DNA of 64,000 nucleotides from positions 24,234,046 through 24,298,045 of the forward strand of contig NC_081547.1 of assembly GCF_901000735.1 (NCBI RefSeq). Direction: 5' to 3'. Numbering within the stretch: the first letter of the stretch is position 1; the number at the start of each line of letters is the position of its first letter. Positions 1 through 11,600 of this stretch are shown here, piece after piece. The translations under genes were made by a program, and so were the position numbers. Below the pieces are notes generated by a model. It was not told the origin of the DNA, did no database searches, and was given only the letters and a program-made list of their open reading frames with translations. This DNA is from Corylus avellana. Lineage: Eukaryota; Streptophyta; Magnoliopsida; Fagales; Betulaceae.

Positions 1-588
1 AACCTGCGCTTCTTCAGACTTTAATAATGTTTTTAATTGAATATATTTGTCTTTTAAGTTTTTAAGACGAATAATAATGATTTAATACTAGTGTTTGGTG
101 AATTTTTCTATGATTTGCATTGTGAATGGAAAAAATAGATCTAGCTTTATATACTATTATTAAAATAACAGCATATATGTTGTAGTGTAAGTAACGGTCA
201 AAGATTGAATCTCAAAATCTTTTTTTATTTTCTTTATCATATTTTTCTCAAAGTAAGTCGGTAAGCCAGATCTAAAAAATAGGGGGGTAGCACTGTTCAT
301 TTTACAGGACACTGTTCATGGATAAAAAAAAAAGAAAAAAATAATTATAATAATTGGTATGGAAAAATGAAAAAGTGGTATTAGGAAGTAAAAAATTTTG
401 TTTTGTAGTGATTTTTTTATTTGAATAGTAATAAAAAGTAAATGATTAGATATAAAAAGTGAGTGATTTGATATAAAAGTAATAATATTTTTTTGGAAAA
501 AAAATGAAGTGAATAGTGTGGTGGATGTGGGGGAATGTGAGGGAGTTTAACAAACACCCGGGTTTTTTTTTTTTTTTTTTTTTTTCTA

Positions 589-996
589 AGGGAAAATTAC
601 AGTTTACCCCTTTAAAGTTAACAGCGTTTTTCAATTTAAACATCAAAATTTCAATTTTTGCAATTCACCCCCACAAAGTTCTAATTTTTTTTTCATTCAA
701 CCAATATTATCCCAAAATTCTTCTATTGCCACTGATTTTTTTTTTTTTAATGAAAAAATAAATAAATTTGGAGCTGCAAAAATGGCCAGATGGCCAAAGG
801 GGTGGCCGTATATTTTTTAAAATTTTTTTTAAAAATTAAAAATAAAAATTATGGGCAATATGGGAAGTTTTGGATACAATTGGTCAAATTGTAAAAAAAT
901 GAAACTTTGGGGGAGGGGGTGAATTGTAAAAATTGAAACGTTGGTGTTCGAATTAAAAAATGCTGTCAACTTTTGGGGGTAACTGTAATTTTCCCT
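589..996. mobile_element. Foldback MITE
   Basis: The left end reads AGGGAAAATTACAGTTTACC and the right end is its imperfect reverse complement, finishing GTAACTGTAATTTTCCCT. The interior arms also pair: a segment at about 620-690 with CACCCCCACAAAGTT matches ACTTTGGGGGAGGGGGTGAA at about 902. There is no coding capacity. The element sits in a part of copy 1 (137-1003) that has no counterpart in copy 2. Confidence 0.75.
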
Positions 997-1569
997 TTTT
1001 TTAACACCTCATGCCTCCTCGGTTTGAAATGGCTTTTGTTGTGATTCTTTTACTTTTATTTAAAATAGATAAGCAAAACACTAAAAAACCCTTTACATCG
1101 GATTATGCATTTCAATTGCAAGACACTTTTTTTTTTTTTTTTTGCATTTGTGAACAGTACTGTTGTTACATGTAGTGGATACTGTTCACACATCTATCTC
1201 ATTAATATATTGAATTAAAATTCAAGTATGATTCATTTAAAATTCAAGTTGATGTAGCCACATTAGTTTTAGGATGATAAAAAGATAGTCCCTAGTATTA
1301 CTTTTAAGAAAAATGCAATCCTTATGAATAAATAAAAAAATAAAATTTATATAATATAGATTAAAAAAAAAAGAAAAGATAATTGGATGTATGATATCTT
1401 TTAAAACCCATTAATTAAACTAGATAAAGTGGATTTTAATTCACCATTTTGCATAAAAATATACATAAATCATCATGAATGCTCAACATCTCAATTAATT
1501 GCCGGCACAATTTGGCCATTTGGGGGCCGGCTAGAGCGGACCTGGATCCTCTCTATTTCATTTGAAATG

Positions 1570-1847
1570 GAGAGGATCTTTCTCCGGCTAGAGCCACCCT
1601 CAAATGGTTGGAGTAATTTTGGCTGCTTTTATTTGGCCATTTGAGGCACCTAGAGCCATCCAATGCAAGTGATTTCCAACAAGAAGACAAGAGAACCTTC
1701 ATGAATGCAGGAGAGGATCCTTCTCCGGCTAAAGCCAACCTCAAATGGTTGGAGTAATTTTGGCTTTTTATTTGGCCATTTGAGGCACCTAGAGCCATCC
1801 AATGCAAGTGACTTCTAACAAGAAGCCAAGAGAACCTTCATGAATGC
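1570..1847. repeat. Two-unit tandem repeat, about 140 bp
   Basis: Two head-to-tail units (about 1570-1709 and 1711-1847) share GAGAGGATC, TCTCCGGCTAGAGCCA, CAAATGGTTGGAGTAATTTT and AACCTTCATGAATGCA. The duplicated block at 17738-17878 has a single unit, so this expansion, or a loss in the partner, happened after the segmental duplication. Confidence 0.8.
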
Positions 1848-4800
1848 ACTACTTCTCTCCCTTGATTGCGACACTCACAATTGACCATCCACTTATATTT
1901 TCTCTTTGCTGTCGGCCCAAAAAGGATAAAGAAGAGAAAAGAAAGAAAGAAACTTCTCTTTGCTGTTTAAGTGCAATTGTGATTAATGGACAAATCATTA
2001 TTGTTTTTTTTATTTTTTTATTTTTTTTATTTTTTAAATAATACACAGCACTCAAGAGTATGAGATTAATACAATAGCAAGACAAGAACAGAGATGATCA
2101 AGGCCCATAGAGACTCGGCAGAGTAGGGCAAGGAGTAGGCATCGACTTTATAGCTCTAAGCCAAAGACGTAACTTCAAAATCCAACAAATGCCTCAACAC
2201 TGAATCATTTTTACTGCCTGTCAAATTATTTTGCAAGCTTATTTTACAAAAATAATAGTATAATTTTAATTTTGATATCTAGTATCTCTCTGGACAGCAT
2301 TGTGGTAGCTTTCATATGAATTCTTCATATTAAAAAACAGTATCGACGTGTTACATCTCTTCGGGATGCATCGTATCCTCGGGTAGATCACAGAAAGCGA
2401 CTCCCTGAAAGAAAAAAACAAAGAAAGGGCAGAGCATATAAAGATGACTCTTATTTTGATGATTGAAGGAAGCAATGGTGATAAAATTACAAGATTTACC
2501 TCCCCTATAAGGTGGGCAACACATCTCTTCTCAGCTAGCAATTCAGCTTCAGTCTGCAAAACAATTGTTCCTTCAACTTCCATTGGAAATAATGGATGTT
2601 TTCTTCTTTTCTCCATAGTCAATGAGAAGAAGATATCTCACCTTGGTTATTCTCTTGAGAAGGTAGTCATCAAATGTTACATCCTTGACAAGTTCATAAT
2701 CACCATCTCCCCGGACAATGGGGAGGATAGCTTTTTAGGGAAAAGCCAGTTAAACAGTATAAAATATTAGGGTAAAGGCAATTGGACAGTATAGAAATAA
2801 GAACTCTGATCCAAACTTACTTTTGATCTGCATGGCATATTGAAAACAATATCTTCTGCTACTCCGTACGGATTTCTAGTGGTATAAACCTACAATGGGG
2901 TTGTAATCATGAGACTGGATACTAGTGGTAAGTAGCATTCAAATTACAGATTCACTTCAGAAAACCAGTCTTTGATAATAAAATTATTCTAATTGTTGAG
3001 TCACCATACAATTATTAGGCATAAATTTGACACCTATAATTCTGCTTGATGTGCTTCACCTATTAAGCTGTTGCTTCTCATTTATTAGAAAACATGGGGC
3101 TCTTTTTTGGGACAAATAGCAAAGGAAAGGGAGGCAATATTGTACAAAGAGAACTTTTGAGAGTAATTAAATGATTTCCAAAGGTCTGTTCTGTTTTCCC
3201 ATCAAATATCTCACCATTAGCATGAATGGAGTTGGTGGATCTCTGGCAATATGGTTGCTCAGAAATTTCTGATTTGGTTCTCAATAATCTGACAGCATAT
3301 ATTTGTATGCATGCACATTCAACAAAAGTGAACTTACTCCAGATGAAAACCAATCACCCTCAGGGGTTGGAGTAATTAAAGACCGTATTGCATCAGCAAT
3401 TGACACAGCAGTAGAAGCAGCTGAAGATCTTCCCCATTTTTTATTCAGTACACCACCTCTCTGCAAATCAAATTTTACTTTTTAGCCCCTGAAGATGAAA
3501 TACACATGGTGCAGTAGTAGACTTTGCTAATTCATTAAGCCATGTGCATATTTTTAATCTAATTATTGCTCTGCAAAGCCTACCTTCCGGACCTTTTCGG
3601 TGAATTCCTCCTCTAACCACTTCTGATCCTTGATAACCTCTTTGACAGGCAAGCCATTGATTCTAGCATTTAAAAAGTCTGGAACCTCCTAAAGTTAAAT
3701 ATAAATTTTCTTTAAAAGAGGAGTGAGGGTTCTTTTCATGCAAGCTGTTACAAAAGAACCTCTTAATGACCTGAGTGGTCGAGTGGTTTCCCCAGATGGT
3801 CGCATTTGACACTTGATCATAGAATACACCTGCTTTGAGGGCCAGCTGCATAAATCATAGCCATTATTTAGAATATCAATTCCTTCTGGTCATGACAGCC
3901 GGAACTGTATATAATGAATGCCAGGAATGGTCATGAGCTAATTTTACCTGGCATTTTGCTCTATTCTCATCCAATCGAGTCAAAGCATGGAAATTTTTTG
4001 CGGGTATGTTTGGAGCATTTTTCAAACAAATTAATGCACTGCATGGAAAAGATAACACGATGCAGTTACAAGCACAATATGGAACACAATTTTGTAGATC
4101 AAGCATAAAAAAGAAAACCTCTTACTTAGTATTACAAGGGTTGCCCACGACTATCACTTTGACATTACGGGATGCAACAACATTAAGAGCACTTCCCTAT
4201 AAAGTTAGAATAAAAAGAACACATAAGAATCAACTCAATATGACCGATTGTTGTTTTTTTTTTTTAAAAAAAAAATCATAATTCATAACAAGATGCAAAT
4301 TTAGTGGTACCTGCTCTGCAAAAATCTGCCCATTTATGTCCAGTAAATCAGCTCGTTCCATTCCAGGCCCTCGAGGCTTTGCTCCTATTAGAAGTGCCCA
4401 TTCTACATCTTGAAACACTTCATATGGATTGATGCTCATGCTAACTTCCCTCAACAAAGGAAACAAGGAATCCTCCAATTCCATAGCAACACCTGCATGA
4501 ATTAACTTGTTAGGATGGAGATACGTTAATCATCATTCTAAGAGGACCTATTTTTAGACAATAGTAAATTTGAAGTATATTAGTCACATATAAACAGACA
4601 ATGGCTAGAAAGGTCAAAACACTCTTTTTATCTTTACTTCGTCAATAATATAATACACATTGAATTCGGGCAAAATGATAAAGCTTGACTTTTAGGAAAG
4701 TTCAACTCCTTAACATGAAAATGGGCACGCTTTTTTGAAACTTGTGCATATGGCTCAAACAGAGAGATTTTTCCCCCCTTTTGTTTTATTTTCAAGCAAT

Positions 4801-5010
4801 AATCCTAGTCAATAAGAAGAATATTAAGTAATTATTGAAGAATAATAGTTAAATGATTAAAAACTTATTCTTTCCTATCAATTTAGGTTTTTTCAACAAG
4901 TAGTAATTTATCATTATGATATCAAAGCAATTGGTCTTAAGTTTGAATTTTGTTTTTACTGTAGTTCTCATTTAAAGTTAACATTTCATGTGTTAAACCC
5001 TACTCATTAA

Positions 5011-5858
5011 GGTGGTATTTGGCAACCAGGTGGAGTCAGCCTAGATACTGTACATTCTCGATAATAGTGCTTAATAAACACAATTCATCAGTCTCCCATT
5101 TATGAAATTACACTCTTGTCTTTCGTTTTATTCCCCTTTTTTTTTCCAGTGCACGAACCCCAACCTTCGTTTTCTTCCCCTTTTTTCCCAGGCACGAACT
5201 CTGCCCCCAACCTTAACGTATAAATTACTGTCGGCAAGAATCCACATTTTCAGATTAATTTGCTGGCCTGATATTCCATTCTGTCTGCAAAAACTAGATG
5301 ACAAAGGACCAGCCACAGCCTCTTCTTTGCAAGCCTGCCTAGATTTCATCTTACATTATTTTAAAAATAATTTGTCAAGAAATGAACGGCTATGTGCCTC
5401 TTGAATCCACCGATGTCCGAAGACTTGAAAACCATGGCCAATTAATCAATCCTTTTTAGTACCAGTAATTGGCAGCCTACATCTTTCCAAAACTGCAAAA
5501 ACATGTTCAAGAAATTGCTCATAGTCCATAAGCTCACTCCCTTCCAACATCCTACGCTGGCCGCTGCAGCCAATCAGAGGGAGGAGGAAAGCTTCTCTAC
5601 CCCGTTGAAAATCGTCCATGCCGGCGGGATGGTGGAGTGCTTCTACATGGCAACTCCCGCAGCCAGGATTATGGAGAATTACCCTTCTTTCGTGCTTGCC
5701 AGACCGCAGGTCTTTCGGAAACCTCAAAAAGTGTCCAGAGAAAGACAAGGGTAATATGATCAAAGTGTGTGAAATATTGATGTTGAAAGTTCATAATTTA
5801 ATGGTCAACCGGTCAAAAAATGAACAGGGACTAGGATAACCCTGTTGCCAAACTAGGC
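5011..5858. mobile_element. PIF/Harbinger-like element carrying a host gene fragment
   Basis: The element has ends GGTGGTATTTGGCAAC and GTTGCCAAACTAGGC, which are imperfect inverted repeats, flanked on both sides by TTAA (5007-5010 and 5859-5862). The sister duplication carries the uninterrupted site at 21062-21065, so this is an insertion after the segmental duplication. A TTAA or TAA target duplication and TTTGGCAAC termini suggest a PIF/Harbinger-type element; piggyBac-type TTAA use cannot be excluded. No transposase is visible. The interior holds a host-like coding fragment (5503-5754). Its left end resembles the element at 13932-15093. Confidence 0.8.
5503..5757 (+). pseudogene. Captured DUF4228-like gene fragment inside the transposon
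   Basis: An open frame of 83 codons starts at ATG 5503. Its middle contains KIVHAGGMVECFYM, then ATPAARIMENYPSFVLARP and QVFRKP. This spacing (IVHxGG-VE, a TPAARIMxxYPSxxLARP-like stretch, then VFRxP) is what I recall from the N-terminal half of plant DUF4228 proteins. The conserved C-terminal part (PGQKFYVVPxxTV) is missing because the frame runs into AT-rich sequence and stops. It lies wholly between the ends of the element at 5011-5858, so I read it as transduplicated coding sequence. Family assignment is from memory of motifs, not from a search. Confidence 0.55.
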
Positions 5859-7046
5859 TTAAAGGAGTTGGCACACATTCATGAGAAAAAGTGTTAGAAA
5901 AACTTAATTTAAATTCAGCATTTCCCTTCAGGCTTCGAGGACAAGTGTGATTTATTATGGTACATTATACTTGTCTTTTAAATCAAATATTCAAGGTGTT
6001 GAGCCTCATTCATTGAGAAGGATTCTAAGCCACTCTTAGAATGTTTATTATGATAAAACTCATCATTTTCTATCAACTTAAACTTTTAGGACAATTAATA
6101 ATGTATCACATTTCCTTTTATTTTGTTCCAAAGATGAAGCAGATGTTTCACTTTCCCCCTATGAATGCATGTCATTAGAATGTGCTTGAACAGATATTCT
6201 CCATGTTACACAAGAGCAGTGCATATATAGTGCTACTCTCTAAAATGAAAGGAATTTTTTTGTCTAGTGCCCCAATCAATCATCATCAGTTTCAATAACC
6301 ACGTGTTGGGCATGCTTTTTTTTGTTTTTTTGGTTATTTATATTTCTTAGGTGGAGCAAATGCTGCTCATTGAGTTGTGCAATTAAGTCACAGAGTATGT
6401 TGATATAAGAAACAAACCTTCAAGAGCTTCGAATGACCTTTCAGATCCCAACAGTTTCAAAGCAATAGGTTGATCAGGACCGAAAACCTGACCAGACGCA
6501 AGCTGGCAAAACAAACAAAGTCAGATTCCCTGTCCCAAGCAAACACCGTTATTCATAAGCTTATTCCTTCTGTTATCACTTTCTTTTTAGCTACTTTGCC
6601 AAAGCTAAAACATTCTTTGTTGCGACTCTTGTTCTAGTGCTTTGACTGCTGGGGAAAATGGAAGTGAGTGATCATTTCTATGGTTTTACAAAGGCATCAA
6701 AAGAGTTTGAAGAGAGTTTAATAATATATCAAACTGTCCGTTGTCAGCAACTGAGCTCAATGCATAGCAACTTTTGAGCATTTACCCAAATGAGAGAAGT
6801 AAACCTTAATGTAAGAAATACGTGTATAACAACTTTTTTTCTTTTAAATTTTGGGTACATGCCTGTGATGCTGGATTGCTAAAGAGGTTATTCACAAAAA
6901 AATGAAAGCATTAATATATTATGTCAATAGATGGAGGACATTTTACTTTAGACCAGAAGCCTTCAGGTTAAAAGACAACAGATCTCCTACTTCAAACTGC
7001 AAGCTTAGTTGCCAAGTATCCCTGTGAACATGTAGGTTGACTTACA

Positions 7047-7705
7047 GACAAATTACCTTTTGCTCTCATGAACTATAGCGCCTTGACACTCTTTTCTCAT
7101 GAACTACGAACTATGACATCTGACCCCATCAAACTACTGTCTTATGACAAAAAGCCCCATTTCGTCAATCAAATGAGTTAAAATTGACGGTCAACGGTTA
7201 TGTGCAAGTCATGTGTCATTTTAAAATTTTCTCTTCCACTTTTGCCCTCACTTCAGACCGAGAAAATGACGCTTATACCCTCCAACCCTACACGTGGTCA
7301 GTTGTGGTTCATTGGTCTGAAGTGAGGGCAAAAGTGGAAGAAAAAAAATTTAAATGGAACATGACTTGCACATGACTGTTGACCATCAATTTTAACTTTT
7401 TTAATTGACGGAATTGAGTTTTTTGTCATAAGATGGTAGTTCAATGGGATTAGGTGTCATAGTTGGTAGTTCATAGGGAGAAAGTCCTAAGGCGTTGTAG
7501 TTCATGAGGACAAAAGTGGAAGAAAAAAAATTTTAATGGAACATGACTTGCACATGATCGTTGACCATCAATTTTAACCTTTTTGACTGACAGAATTGGG
7601 CTTTTTGTCATAAGATGATAGTTCGATGGGATCAGGTGTCATAGTTGGTAGTTCATAGGGAGAAAGTCCTAAGGCGCTGTAGTTCATGAGGACAAAAGAT
7701 AATTA
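7047..7705. mobile_element. Large foldback MITE with duplicated right arm
   Basis: The left arm (about 7047-7265) contains ATTACCTTTTGCTCTCATGA, CATGAACTACGAACTATGAC and CACTTTTGCCCTCACTTCAG; the right arm is its reverse complement (for example CTGAAGTGAGGGCAAAAGTG at about 7317). The right arm is repeated in tandem: 7327-7509 and 7510-7693 both hold GGAACATGACTTGCACATGA, TGTCATAGTTGGTAGTTCAT and AGTTCATGAGGACAAAAG. The partner block lacks the whole insertion but has about 45 bp of other sequence there (about 22255-22300), so the exact target site is unclear. Confidence 0.75.
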
Positions 7706-7899
7706 CTCAAAAATTTAAAAAGGCCATAACGACCTCCCAAGAACAAGAAAAAAAAAATTAAAATTAAAAAAGGAGTGTTGAGCTTTGGATTTAAGAAACC
7801 CTCAGTTTAAAAAGTAGATGATTATACTACAGTGCATCAAAACAAAAATTATATACAGTGCATCAAAAATCACTCACACACTGAATTATGTCAAATCTC

Positions 7900-8679
7900 A
7901 CATAAGATGATTTCACTTCCTTGGAGTTGGACGCATAAGAGAACTTTCAACACCAATTTTTTTTTTTTTTTAAGCCAAGCCGCCTAAAAAATGGGGTTCG
8001 AGATAAATTTCTAATAATAAGATGAGTTATCTCTTTTTCAAGTGAAATTGAGAGGATTTTATTTCCAATCCCTGTTTTAAGTGAAATTGAGAGGATTTTA
8101 TTTCCAAATATATAAACACGGTATTTGAAATGTATTAGCATAATTAATTCAAGAGCAAGAACTATTCCTTCATTTGAAATGTATAATGTATTAGCATAAT
8201 TAATTACATATCAAAACCGTTTGAGTAAACCTATAAACAACCTTTAAACACAGAAAAATATAATACAATTCTGCAATTCGATTTAAATCAATAAAACAAA
8301 ATGATTTGCTTGAATTTAAATGATGAGCAGTAACGTGTATAGGAGCGCAAAAAAAAAAAAAAAAATCCAGTAAAAAGATTTACATTGAAGGGAAAACAAT
8401 TAATATCTCCTGTTCCTGAGCTTCATAAACAGTTTGTCTGAAATTCATGAGCAAAACAAAATCCTTTTCAGGTTTCCCGTACAGGACATTGATATTATTT
8501 ATTTAATGTTATACGTATAATATTTTGTATGAGATGTATAACTTGTGTTGTAAGAGAGATATTTTAGATGGTACGGCCGAGCTTCAACTTCCTTTGCCAG
8601 GAAGTTTCTCTTCTTTCCTATACCTTCAAATCTAAAGCCAAACCACAATTCTCTCGTCGATCGCTGCTATTCGAATGCT
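7900..8679. other. Intergenic and upstream region of the NAC gene
   Basis: AT-rich sequence with a short direct repeat of AGTGAAATTGAGAGGATTTTATTTCC (two units, about 8040-8105) and a poly-A run at 8350-8365. The last 120 bp before the NAC start is pyrimidine-rich and probably 5' UTR. I see no convincing TATA box. Confidence 0.4.
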
Positions 8680-11600
8680 ATGGACCATTACTTGGCCTCA
8701 CTTCCACCCGGCTTCCGATTCCAACCGAACGATCTTGAACTCCACTACTACCTCAAGAACTGGGTCTCCGGCAACCCTCTCAAACCGATCGACGTCGTCG
8801 ATGTCTACAAGTCCGAGCCCTGGGACCTCACACGTAACCCTCTTCTCCTTCTCTCTCTCTCTCTCTCTGTGTTTCTGTATGTGTGTATGCAGGTTTAAAG
8901 ATCGTGTAGTTGTTGATTTTGGGTATAGGTAAATCGACGTTAAAGATGGGGGACCAAGAGTCGTATTTCTTCAGTGCACTGGGCAGAAAATATGGGAAGA
9001 GTCCGAGGTTCAATCGGACCACAGAGAAGGGTTTCTGGAAGTCCACAGGGAAGGACCGCAAGGTCCGCCACAACTCGCGCACTGTGATGATGAAGAAAAT
9101 CCTCACTTTTTACACCGGCCGACCTGGCCATGGGGTTCCTACACCTTGGGTCATGCACGAGTACCGCCTCGTTGACAAGGAATTGGAGAAGAATGGAATT
9201 GCCCTAGTAAGATTCTGATTCAGCTGATATTTTGTTGTTGTGTTTTGGATATTTTTGGTTGATGATGGTATTGGAATTAATGTTATTTTGGGTTGCGAGC
9301 AGGACTCGCTTGTACTATGTAAGATTTCTCAGAAGAGTAGGACGGGGCCCAAGAATGAGGAGGCGTCGTTCGGTGAAGAGGCTGCCACTGAGGAAGTGGC
9401 GGTTGGTGATGGTGAAACTTCAGAGCTGCATCATGACCAGAACTTTATCCCAGAGGAAAATGGGATGGATGCAAACTCAGTCAGAGATGATGGCTTTTAT
9501 ATTGAAGCTAATGATCTTTTGAACCCCATGGAAGAAAATCCTGCAGATTTTGAAATGGCTGATCAGTACCTGAATTTAGATTATGACCTTCCCGATATGA
9601 ATTTTGAAGGTTTTGATCCCTCTGAATTTTTAGGGACTGAAAACGCTAGTTCTCACCAAACACCCATCACCCAGAAGGTAAAGTTTTACTTTTGAAATAC
9701 ACTGACTTGTGCTTATGATTTTGGATTTTGCAGTGCAGTTTTTGATTAACTTATTCCTCTATTATAGAATGAAATTGGGGAAGCTGACCAACTGTCGAAA
9801 GAAAGTCTACGTCTATCAAAGTTACAGGGAAGCAATGATGCTTCCTCTTCAAAGCATAACCCAAAGGCCTTAACGGATGAATCAGGTAGGATTTATCTTA
9901 ATTTGATCAAGTATCGCAGCTTCTCTAGTAACTTACCTTTTGATATTTCCTTGTGTATAATTATGTAGAACATTGATAGAAGTTTGAAGTATCAGTATAC
10001 TCCCTTTAGACTTGTATGCACTTGGGTCTTGTTTTCCTTTCTCTTTTGATGATGACCTCATTCCGTTGCAATATTTTTTTCTGTAAATTGGACTTCCATG
10101 ATTGTGAATTTTGAGTTGCAAAAATAGGTTGAATGTCCTGTCTATAATCATATTCAATTAGTTTAATTAAACTGATATAGTTGAGTGATCACTTCCTATT
10201 TTTCAGAGTTTGGTGCACCTTAGCTGCATCAAGATTATAATTCTTATGGCAGCTTAGGATGTGGTAAAATTATATATAGATCTTGTTTTCTTAATAATGT
10301 AGTGTCTATAATGGGAAGGACTTTATAAGTATTCTATATATAGGCTAGGTTTCTTCTCCTTTCTAGATATGAAAAAACCTATTCTCCTATAATAAAAGGC
10401 TTAATCGTTAACGGTCACCTAAGGAGAGAAGTAGTAGAGGGAAGAAGATTAAGCCTACTAACGGTAATTATGTGACAGTGCTCGTGGATTAATCACATCG
10501 ATATATGACTTCCACAAGTGTGTCTAATTCTACAGACCACACATGCTGCAAAAACTTGTGGAAGTCATAAACCAATGTGATTAATCCACGCTATATAATT
10601 AGACATATATGTACTTTGTTTTTGTTTTTTGTTTTTTTGTTTTTAATATTTAAAGGTTCTAGCCCTAGTATTGATTAATCATTGAAAAGTGATCCCAAAT
10701 GTTTTCCACATGACAATTTTGAGTTCTAATGTGGAAATCTGAAAAATCTGAATTATGACCCAAATGAGAAACCCACATAACAATTTTGGGTATTGTAATG
10801 AAAATTTGTATATTTTTGGCACATTTTTCGAAAACATAACGTGTAAGTTATGGTATCAAAATTTTACTGAAGATGTCTTAGTATTTTCTGAGTTTAATGC
10901 ATAATTGTTCTATTTAAAATGGCATCATATTATCATATATTAATTTTTATGAAATTATTTGACTATGTATGATCATATTATTTACAGATTATTTAATTAA
11001 TTATCCATGTTAATTGGGTAAAAATTAAGCATCCATCCATTACTTGCATACATTATGTTCTAGATGATATTGAATTATTATGATAATTTTAGGCAGTTTC
11101 CACAATTTTGAATACCTCTCTACTCTTTCTACTTAAATGCTTATTATTGAAACTCTGGTTGGGAATAATCATGTGATACCTCTCTACTCTTTCTACTTAG
11201 ATAGCTCTTGGCTTATTGGGCGTAGACATAGGCTTGGAGGAATAGCCGCCAAAGCCCACTGACATTAGTACTTGAAAACAGAAGGCACATTATAGAAAGT
11301 GATAGAAAGCTAATACGTTGAATCTGAAAATCATAAAGCAGTGCATATCTGATTCTGTTCTAGGTGTCATATTTGATAGTTATACTACTAGAAAACTTCT
11401 TATTGTGATAAAATAAAAGTTCTTGGAGTCTGAAACTGGAGACCTAATTGATAAACTCTTGGACATAAAATATTATAAGTATTTTCTATGCAAGAAAAGG
11501 AGTTTGTTCTAAGTTTTAAGACTTGGATGAAGAGGAAGAAGAAGAATCATGCAAGCAACTATTTGGATTTTGTTTACTTTAAATCTAGTTTAGCGTATGT

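Larger units (their letters stand above)
2351..7823 (-). pseudogene. NADP-malate dehydrogenase pseudogene (exons 3-14 remnant)
   Basis: This is a broken copy of the gene at 18401-26644. Recognisable exons on the minus strand are 6418-6502, 4311-4492, 4126-4196, 3948-4038, 3771-3845, 3584-3685, 3338-3460, 2821-2889, 2642-2710, 2500-2553 and 2351-2404 (stop). Exons 1 and 2 and the promoter were never included. Exon 3 is reduced to its last bases (7806-7823) by a deletion of about 173 bp with an ATTA microhomology, and its donor GT reads CT. The acceptor of the exon at 2642-2710 has changed from AG to GG at 2712, while the intact copy keeps AG at 18764. Substitutions hit conserved positions: GKALN became GSALN, GVLIKK became [14 protein letters not shown] became YTTRNPYG, and C-terminal MLPGEM became MHPEEM. 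No in-frame stop was seen in the surviving exons. Translation of a functional enzyme is very unlikely, although antisense or read-through transcripts are possible. Confidence 0.9.
1..7900. repeat. Segmental duplication, copy 1 (broken NADP-MDH copy)
   Basis: This block is colinear with 16232-22672, with an offset of about 16.2 kb at the left end and 16.05 kb across most exons. The offset falls to 15.2 kb after an insertion unique to this copy at 5011-5858. Similarity stops at about 7898 (partner about 22672), inside what is intron 2 of the complete gene. The left edge of this copy is cut by the start of the window. Flanks and introns still align by eye with scattered substitutions, so the event is not recent but is still readable. 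The NAC gene lies between the two copies and is not itself duplicated after copy 2. Confidence 0.9.
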
